64,000 nt of DNA from Drosophila persimilis (taxonomy: Eukaryota > Arthropoda > Insecta > Diptera > Drosophilidae). The translations under genes and the position numbers were made by a program. Where the stretch lies: positions 14,344,501 to 14,408,500 of the forward strand of contig NW_020825294.1 in the NCBI RefSeq assembly GCF_003286085.1, read 5' to 3'. Every line of letters begins with the position of its first letter. Position 1 is the stretch's first letter. Of this stretch, positions 56,964 through 64,000 are shown one piece after another. The notes below the pieces were generated by a model. That model was not told the DNA's origin. It did no database searches and saw only the letters and a list, made by a program, of their open reading frames with translations.

Positions 56964-58350
56964 CCACGAGGGGAGAGTCGGTGAGCATAGGGAACAAGTG
57001 GAAAAGTGAAAAGGGAACCAAGCAGCAGCCCACAATTAAAAAGCAAGACCCACCAAAGCAAAACAGCAAACGATGCTTAGGACCCACGGATCAGGAAAAG
57101 CAGCAGGAGAAAGGAAAGGAAAACTTCAAATCAGTGATTAGCAGCCCCAAAATCAGAGTCCCGGCGAATAGCCAGCACCAATCTTTGATCCCTCGACTTA
57201 TGTACAGCTGAGGCTGGTTTCTCTAATACCCCCCTAGCAACAGCCGCCGGCACGTGTCCCAGACGCGCCGGCGAAAACCACGCGAAAAACCACGCAGCCA
57301 GCCACCTACGCGGCAGAAAGAGACGGGGAGAGACGCGAAAAACCACGCGGCCAGCCACCTACGCGACAGAAAGAGACGGGGAGAGACGCCGAAGACACAG
57401 CACCGCGTGCCGGGAGAAAATGGCCGCGGACGGCGCTTAAAACTTTGGCACGCGACGGCGACAAAGCGGCACCAGCGAAAGAGTAGCCAAGCAGCAGCAG
57501 CGGCGGAGCAGAGAAGCAGCAGCGACAGAGCAGCGAGGCAGCGGCAGCGCGGAAGAGCAGCAGCGACAGAGCAGCGAGACAGTGACCGAGCAGCCAGGCA
57601 GTGACAGAGCAGCGAGACAGTGACAGAGCAGCCAAGCAGTGACAGAGCAGCGAGAGAGTGACCGAGCAGCCAAGCAGCGAAGCAGCGGTAGAACACGGAG
57701 CAGCGAGGGACAGCCGGCGCACGCAGAGGAGCAGCTACATGGCAGAGGAGCCCTCGGCCACAAAGCCATGGCCGCGGCCAATATATGGCGGAGCAGGAAC
57801 ACCGGTGGAGGCAGTTGTTACCGGGCAGTCACGGAGTTGGTACCGGGCAGTCACGGAGTTGGTACCGGGCAGTCGGGGAGTTGTTACCGGGCAGTCACAC
57901 AGTTACCACCGAGCAGTCAGACAGAACCTTTCCCTGTACCGCGCCACGTATCCTTCGACAGGATCATCCAACCCAGTGCTGTGTATCCTAGTACAGGATC
58001 ACCGATCTAGTACGGTGCCGCGTGTCCTTCGACAGGATCATCCAACCCAGTGCTGTGTATCCTAGTACAGGATCACCGATCTAGTACCGTGCCGCGTGTC
58101 CTTCGACAGGATCATCCAACCCAGTGCTGTGTATCCTAGTACAGGATCACCGATCTAGTACCGTGCCGCGTGTCCTTCGACAGGATCCCTCACCCCAGTG
58201 CCGTGTATCCTAGTATAGGATCACCGACCCAGTACCGTGCCGCGTGTCCTTCGAACAAGACTCCCCACCCAGTGCCGTGTATCCTAGTACAGGAGCCCCA
58301 GACCGTGCTGATAAGGAATCGCACCGGTGCCACGATTAGTTTACCAGGAT
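56964..58350 (+). repeat. Element C leader with several tandem repeats
   Basis: About 1.4 kb with no conserved ORF. It holds a roughly 54-bp duplication (57290-57385), AGCAG-type repeats (57480-57720), a 25-bp GGGCAGTCACGGAGTTGGTACC repeat (57820-57900), and a 74-bp repeat (57935-58300; GGATCATCC at 57961, 58035 and 58109, then diverged units). Each 74-bp unit has ATCCTAGTACAGGAT, a small hairpin. Confidence 0.8.
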
Positions 58351-58354
58351 CAGG

Positions 58355-59390
58355 ATGAACATCCGCTGGATAGCGTCCCGCAGGAAGGACGAGCTGCAGA
58401 GCCTTGCTAAGGAGTTTGGACTAGGGGAAACTGGGACTGTAGAGGACCTACGGAACCGGATCACCGCATTCATCGCACGCCCAGGGCACCCCGAAGCCGT
58501 GCAAGCAAGGCTGGATGAATTGGCCACGCACTTTGGGAACATCCCGAGCCCCAGGGACCACCGGAGTCCAGCCACGTCACCCGGGCCAGAGAGCCGGACG
58601 AAGATGGAAGACAGCAAGGAGGGACCAAAACTGCGATTAATCGTACCCGAACTGCCCAGCACGAGCCAAGGATCCAGCCAAGGATACCTCGAGTCAGCAA
58701 CCGAGACGCCGGCCGCTCAGGACGAGCAACCACAACGAGATGCCCAAGGACCACTCCAAGAAATCAGACCAGAGGCGGCCAGCAAGAACCACGAGCCAGG
58801 ACCCACTACCACTGGACCCCTGGCCACGCCTAGCCACCAGACAACCACGGAAGGAGAACAGCCACGTCTTCCTCAGGGACATCGGGTCTCACGGAACAGG
58901 AACTCGAGCGGATCTACGAAAATCTCCGTCCGGAGTATCAAATGTACACGCGCAGACAGGATTTCCGATCACTCACAGAATTGACCCAGCTCGTCTCGGC
59001 CTATGAAACCGCGCGGGACCGAGACGCACTCCGTAGCATCGGGACCACGCAGAACCATCGAGCCGCCTATATCGGCAACGGAACCAACCCCCAACGAGGC
59101 AACACACACGAGACACCCGGGAAAACCGAGATCGCCAACCGAGGAATCGGCCAGGAGCAAGAGCAGGCGATCGATGTACAACGAGCCTGCCGGAACTGCG
59201 GGGAAAACGGCCATTTCAGTAGTGCGTGCACAAACCGACAGGAGCTGTTCTGTTGGAAATGTGGCCAGCGAGGGGTCCGGACCATCAACTGCTGCCGGAA
59301 ACCCGCGTCGGGAAACGGGTCGGGTCTCCGCCCAACTGGGACATGGACGGAGGCGCGCACCCAGGAACAGGAGAAACCCACCCATTAAGC
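58355..59390 (+). other. Element C gag region
   Basis: Starts MNIRWIASRRKDELQSLAKE at 58355, a SAP-like motif (LQSLAKEFGLGETGTVEDLR). Middle part is Pro/Ser-rich. A capsid-like tail ends with two knuckles, CRNCGENGHFSSAC and CWKCGQRGVRTINCC. Broken. Confidence 0.85.
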
Positions 59391-62300
59391 ATGACCGGAG
59401 GAAAGATCGCTGCCCTGGTGGACATCAATGGGAGAGCATTTGCGGCCACCCTCGACACCCTCGGCGAAGGAGATAGGGACGACCGAGAACAGGCGAGAGG
59501 TGAGGACCAGGATCCGCCTGGCAGATGGAACCAGGAAGGAGATCAACCAAGCGATAGCAGTCACAGTGCGCCTGGATCAGCAAGAAACACAAGTATCTCT
59601 TCTTATACTCCCCATGGTATTAGACGACTTCATCTTGGGACTCGACTTCCTCTGTGGCATCCGCGCGAGGATCCACTGCGGACGGGCATATCTACAGCTG
59701 AAGTTGCAGCAGAAACCCGCCGGGACGATACCATCATGCACCGCCCAGCCACGCCCACGGTCTGTCACGTTTGCGGACTCCACTGCCATCCGAGACCAGC
59801 CGCAGACCAACACCCCACAGCCAACCACGAACTACCCAACCGCAGCGACAACAAAGCCCTACCAGACAAGATCAAGCAACAACCCCAGGACTACGCCACC
59901 ACAACAGGACACGAAGAAAGCTACGACGGAACGAACTGCGACACCGAGGGAACCAACCACGGCCAGTTCCCCAGCACGAACCCCGACACCAACAGGACAC
60001 AGCAGGAAACAGAGGACTTTGGCAGAGACAGCTTCGGCTCCACTGGATCAATCCAGGGCCAGCTCGTCGAACCAGGAGTCACCAACAGGACACAGCAGAA
60101 AGCAGAAAACTTCGGCAGAGATAGCTTCAGCGCCGCTGGACCACTCCAGGGCCAGCTCATCAAACCGGGAGTCACCACGTAGTAAGCCAGCACGACAGAC
60201 ATCACGCAAGCCACGAACCCCGATACCATAGGACGAGATCACAGAAGCCACGACGACGGACTACCAACTGGAGCCATTAGCCGACACCGAGATAGCTCGG
60301 GAACGCAACCCGTTTCGCCCAGCCGACTCGGATGACTACGAGACCGCGATCTTGGCCGCCATTACCGCTCTGGAACTGGAGGACCTATCGCCGTGGCAGC
60401 AAGACCCAGACCCCGAACCACCCCCCACGCCGTGGGCAGGCAAGTTTCTGGAAGAAGAACTGGAAAAATTCGACGGACTAGTTGGAGTCTCCCACATCGC
60501 CGAACACACGATAACAATGCGAGACGACAGGCCCGTGAAGCAACGCTATTTCCCGAAGAACCCAGCCATGCAGAAGATCATCAACGCGCAGGTGGACGAG
60601 CTGCTACGGGACGGACGGATCGAGCCATCCCACAGTCCCCACAGCGCCCCAATCGTCTTGGTAGGAAAGAAGACCGGAGAAATGCGAATGTGCGTTGATT
60701 ATCGCCAGCTAAATGCCCGCTCGGTGCCAGACGCATATCCGCTGCCACGGATTACCACATTCTCAAGAGACTTCGCCACGCTCGCTACATCTCCACGCTG
60801 GACCTCAAAAACGGATACTGGCAGATCCCGGTGGCCGAGGGCAGCAGAGAGGCAACAGCATTTACCGTCCCCGGCAGAGGACTCTTCCAGTGGAAGGTCA
60901 TGCCTTTCGGCCTGCACTCAGCCCCAGCGACGTTCCAGCGAGCTTTGGACAGCGTCATCGGACCCACCATGGAGCCGTACGCGTTCGCGTACCTCGACGA
61001 TATCATCGTCATCGGAGCCACGCTAGAAGAACACATCGACCACCTTCGCGAGGTTTTCAGGAGGCTGCGAGAGGCGAACCTCCGACTGAACAGAAACAAG
61101 TGTAGTTTCTTCAGGAAGAGTTTAGTCTACCTCGGCCATGTCATCAGCGAACAAGGCATCCACACGGACCCAGACAAGGTCAGCGCAGTCCAAAAACTAG
61201 CACCGCCCACCACACTGAAAGAACTGCGACGCTGCATCGGGATGGCATCCTGGTACCGACGCTTCGTCCCCAACTTCGCCACGGTGGTCCAGCCCATGAC
61301 CAACCTGCTCAAAAAGGATCAAAAGTGGGAGTGGACAGACGAACAACAGCAGGCATTCGAGACTCTCAAGGAAAGACTTACGCAAGCACCAGTCCTGGGC
61401 CAGGACTCCTGGCATGCCCCGACTTCGCCGAGCGATTCGTACTCCAAACGGACGCCAGTTCGTATGGCCTCGGAGCAGTATTGACACAACAGATCGACGG
61501 AGCAGAAAGAGTCATCGCCTACGCAAGCCGTCGACTACTCAAGGCAGAGGAAAACTACTCGGCCACCGAGAAAGAGTGCCTTGCCGTAGTCTGGGCAATC
61601 CGGAAGCTCCGATGCTTTCTGGAAGGATACCACTTCGATGTAATCACGGATCACCTCGCCTTGAAGTGGTTGAACTCCATCGATAATCCAACGGGACGCA
61701 TCGCCCGCTGGGCCTTGGAGCTCCAACAATATCGGTTTGACATCCACTACCGCCGGGGAAGCCAGAACGTTGTGGCTGACGCCCTCTCACGACAACCAGT
61801 AGAAACCCTGCAGCGAGCGGACGAAGACCGGGACCCTTGCCCCTGCCCCTGGCTGCAGAGGCTCCGCAAGCGGATCCAGGAACAGCCGGAAGGACGTCCG
61901 GAGTTCATCATCGAGAGCGACCAAATATATAAACGAGCCAGCAGCAGAACCAGCGAAGAAGACCCTATCTAATGGAAACTATGTGTCCACAAGGACCACC
62001 GCCGACGCGTGCTAGAAGAGTGTCACGACCATCCGACAGCAGGACACCTCGGAATCAGGAAGACAGCGACACGAATAGCCCAGAGGTACTACTGGCCCGG
62101 ACTGCACCGAGATATCGCCCGATATATCCAGCAGTGCACCAAGTGCCAGCAGTACAAGGTGAGTCAAACAAAACCAGGAGGGAAGATGCACACCCGCCAA
62201 GCCCCGGAACCACTGGACATCGTCTGCGCCGACTTCATTGGACCATTGCCCCAATCCAAACACGGCAATACTATGTTGCTGGTGTTCTTCGACGCCTTCA

Positions 62301-63106
62301 GCAAGGCCACCACCGCACTACTGGAGACCGCTTTCCGGGAACGGATCCTAAGCCGCTTCGGAACACCACGGAAATTCGTATGCGACAACGGGACCCAATT
62401 CACAAGTCGCTCTTTCCGAAAGTTCTGCAAACTAGCAGGCATGGAACTGGAGTATACGGCGCCCTATACGCCACAACAAAACCCCACGGAACGAGCCAAT
62501 AGGACGATCAAAACCATGATCGCCCAGTACATCGATGGAGACCAGCGGACATGGGACGAGCTGCTGCCAGAACTCAGCCTAGCCATCAACAGCAGCACAT
62601 CGGACACCACAGGCTTCAGCCCAGCATTCATCGTACTCGGCCGGGAACCTCGGTTGCCTGGAGCCTTGTACGAAGAGACGACCCCAGGACTAGGCGAAGT
62701 GACAGAGACCCCAACCGACAAGGCCAAGCGACTCAAGGAAATCTTCGCCATCGTACAGGAAAATACCCAGCAGGCATCACAGACGCAGAGCAGGACCTAC
62801 AACCTACGCCGACGCGAATGGAGACCCACGATCGGGACGCTCGTGATGCTACGCCAACATCACCTGTCCAAAGCGGCGGACAACTTCGCTGCCAAACTGG
62901 CTCCCAAATATGAGGGGCCTTACAAAGTAATTAAATTTATTTCTCCCACCATAGCACGACTCCAGAAGCATCCGGGAAGACAACGACGAACGGCCGGACT
63001 AGCCGACCTCAAGGCCTACCACGACAACGAGCACACACTCACCAGCGAAGACAACGAAGACAACGATGACGACGACCCCAGCACCAGGAAAACCGCGAGT
63101 TCATGA
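59391..63106 (+). other. Element C pol region (protease, RT, RNase H, integrase)
   Basis: Protease block with GRAFAATLDT (about 59430) and LLILPMVLDDFILGLDFLCG (about 59600). RT from about 60535 (KQRYFPKNPAMQKI), then FGLHSAPATFQRALD and FAYLDDIIVIG (about 60990). RNase H with LQTDASSYGLGAVLTQQI (about 61440) and NVVADALSRQPVETL (about 61765). Integrase with HLGIRKTATRIAQRYYWPGL (about 62040), CDNGTQFTS (about 62380) and PTERANRTIKTMIAQYIDGD (about 62485), ending at 63106. Broken. Confidence 0.88.
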
Positions 63107-63741
63107 GGGCCACTTAAGGGATTAGAGTAAGAAATAGCCAGAACTAGAAAATGCACCGATCAGGGAAACCCAGGGCACAGGGCACATCAGTGGCACAGGT
63201 CAGGTTCTAACCAAACAAGGTTTCTTCCCCCCACCAGATCCGACATGGACAACCCAAGGACGAGCGACGCACAGCCTCTAGAGGCAGAGGATGGCACGGA
63301 GGGGCATCCTAGGGGTGCGTCGCCGCCCAGCTCAAGGCAACCACGGTCCACGACCAGCCAACCACCAGCAAGACACCACTCTCCGACCCCGCAAGCAGAA
63401 CCGGGCAACACCACGCGAGCCAACCAAAGGAGGACAGCGACCTGTCATTGGGCTTGGAAGAGGCAGAGGCGGGCGGACTGCTCAAAGCGTTCGAGGAGAT
63501 GCCCGAGCTAAACACGCTGCAGGAGGAGCAAGAATGGCCAATCGCCCCAGTCGCCTGGCGGGTCAGCACGCCTGACCGTCGCATCCCGCAAAGCCTGCTG
63601 GAAGGCGCCAGCGCTCAGGCAAACGCGGCGCGTCACGGGTGCAGCCGGATCCGCAGCCTAGAACACCACGACGGCCAACGCTTCCGCGTATCCATTAGTG
63701 GTGCGCATTTCACCGCGCCCCACCCCGAAGTAGGAAGGGAG
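63107..63741 (+). other. Post-integrase region of element C, unknown
   Basis: About 630 bp between the end of integrase and the purine tract (GGAAGGGAG) before the 3' LTR. Short plus-strand frames are Pro/Arg/Gln-rich and match nothing I know. No hydrophobic segment, signal peptide or fusion-peptide-like sequence is visible, so nothing supports an envelope gene. Confidence 0.5.
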
Positions 63742-64000
63742 TGTGAAGGCATAAGCCTCCACAATACAGATCACGACACCATCCCTTGAAGGGACCGCCC
63801 CGACGGTTGTTACCTAGTTTCATTATTATCTCCTGTTATCTTTATCTCATTATCTCATTATATTACTAGTATTATTATTATTACCAAGACAAACAAATGA
63901 ATCCTCAGTTCCTTAATTAAAATAAGAAATAGGCTAAGAAAACCAAAACAGTGGGGTTTTTTCTATTAGTAAGAGAACACACACGAAAGAGAGACGCACA
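63742..64000 (+). repeat. 3' LTR of element C (cut by window end)
   Basis: The first 259 bp match 55408-55666 and, except for the 8-bp unit, 52901-53151. Confidence 0.9.

Larger units (their letters stand above)
55408..64000 (+). mobile_element. Osvaldo/Ulysses-like Ty3/gypsy element C
   Basis: The 5' LTR is at 55408-56943 and the 3' LTR starts at 63742 and leaves the window after 259 bp. The overlapping part of the two LTRs looks identical, so the insertion is very recent. Primer-binding site, long repetitive leader, Gag, protease, reverse transcriptase, RNase H, integrase and a further 630-bp stretch follow. The family is related to but distinct from A and B (longer LTR, other leader). Broken, with about five breaks. 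Confidence 0.92.

Noticed and set aside
63107-63741. Envelope gene of element C
   Set aside because: No signal peptide, hydrophobic fusion or transmembrane segment is visible in any frame.
1-64000. tRNA or rRNA genes
   Set aside because: No stretch with the internal promoter boxes and cloverleaf layout of tRNA, and no rRNA-like block, was noticed. The tRNA-like matches are primer-binding sites only.

Overview
The window looks like repeat-dense heterochromatin from a Drosophila species (pericentric or Muller F-like). It carries an INE-1/DINE-1 relic with the familiar terminal block, a Helentron, LOA- and CR1-clade LINEs, BEL/Pao, 412-like and Osvaldo/Ulysses-like LTR elements, and a readable insect EndoG gene. 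Nothing points to a bacterial or viral genome. I cannot name the species. Almost everything is transposable-element sequence in both orientations, often nested; two stretches look like host protein-coding sequence.

Left third (1-25 kb): an open frame running in from the window edge with a polyA signal (probable last exon of an unidentified host gene); BEL/Pao fossil pieces (minus strand); a heavily decayed Osvaldo/Ulysses-like fossil followed by a GC-rich tandem array and a primer-binding-site-like motif (2.0-6.4 kb); a broken Helentron with Rep, PIF1-type helicase and endonuclease parts (7-12.4 kb, minus); a BEL/Pao LTR with leader (12.57-13.08 kb); a LOA-clade LINE (13.08-17.1 kb, minus); a BEL/Pao element with both LTRs and a 5-bp target duplication (17,191-22,942, plus); a small palindromic tandem repeat; a gypsy-type LTR; an INE-1 relic and a Helitron fragment.

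Middle third (25-47.7 kb): Osvaldo/Ulysses-like element B (25,394-32,462, minus, 4-bp target duplication); a hAT transposon with perfect terminal inverted repeats and two probable introns, itself carrying an inserted LTR piece (32,941-35,693, minus); a CR1-clade LINE with an intact PHD-type ORF1 (36.09-40.6 kb, minus); and young Osvaldo/Ulysses-like element A (40,651-47,732, plus).

Right third (47.7-64 kb): a second LOA-clade LINE (minus) split by a 1,091-bp insert that is a complete EndoG gene with short UTRs and a 4-bp flanking duplication, so it reads as a retrocopy. The LINE is next interrupted by a 412-like LTR element (minus), which is interrupted by Osvaldo/Ulysses-like element C (plus). 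A near-perfect 2.5-kb tandem duplication lies at that junction. Element C's 3' LTR runs off the window end.

The genes do not form a pathway: the window is a layered record of insertions. The items most worth following up are the EndoG retrocopy, the recent tandem duplication, the structured repeats in the LTR R regions and leader of the Osvaldo/Ulysses-like elements, and the possibility that this mixed-orientation graveyard acts as a piRNA source.
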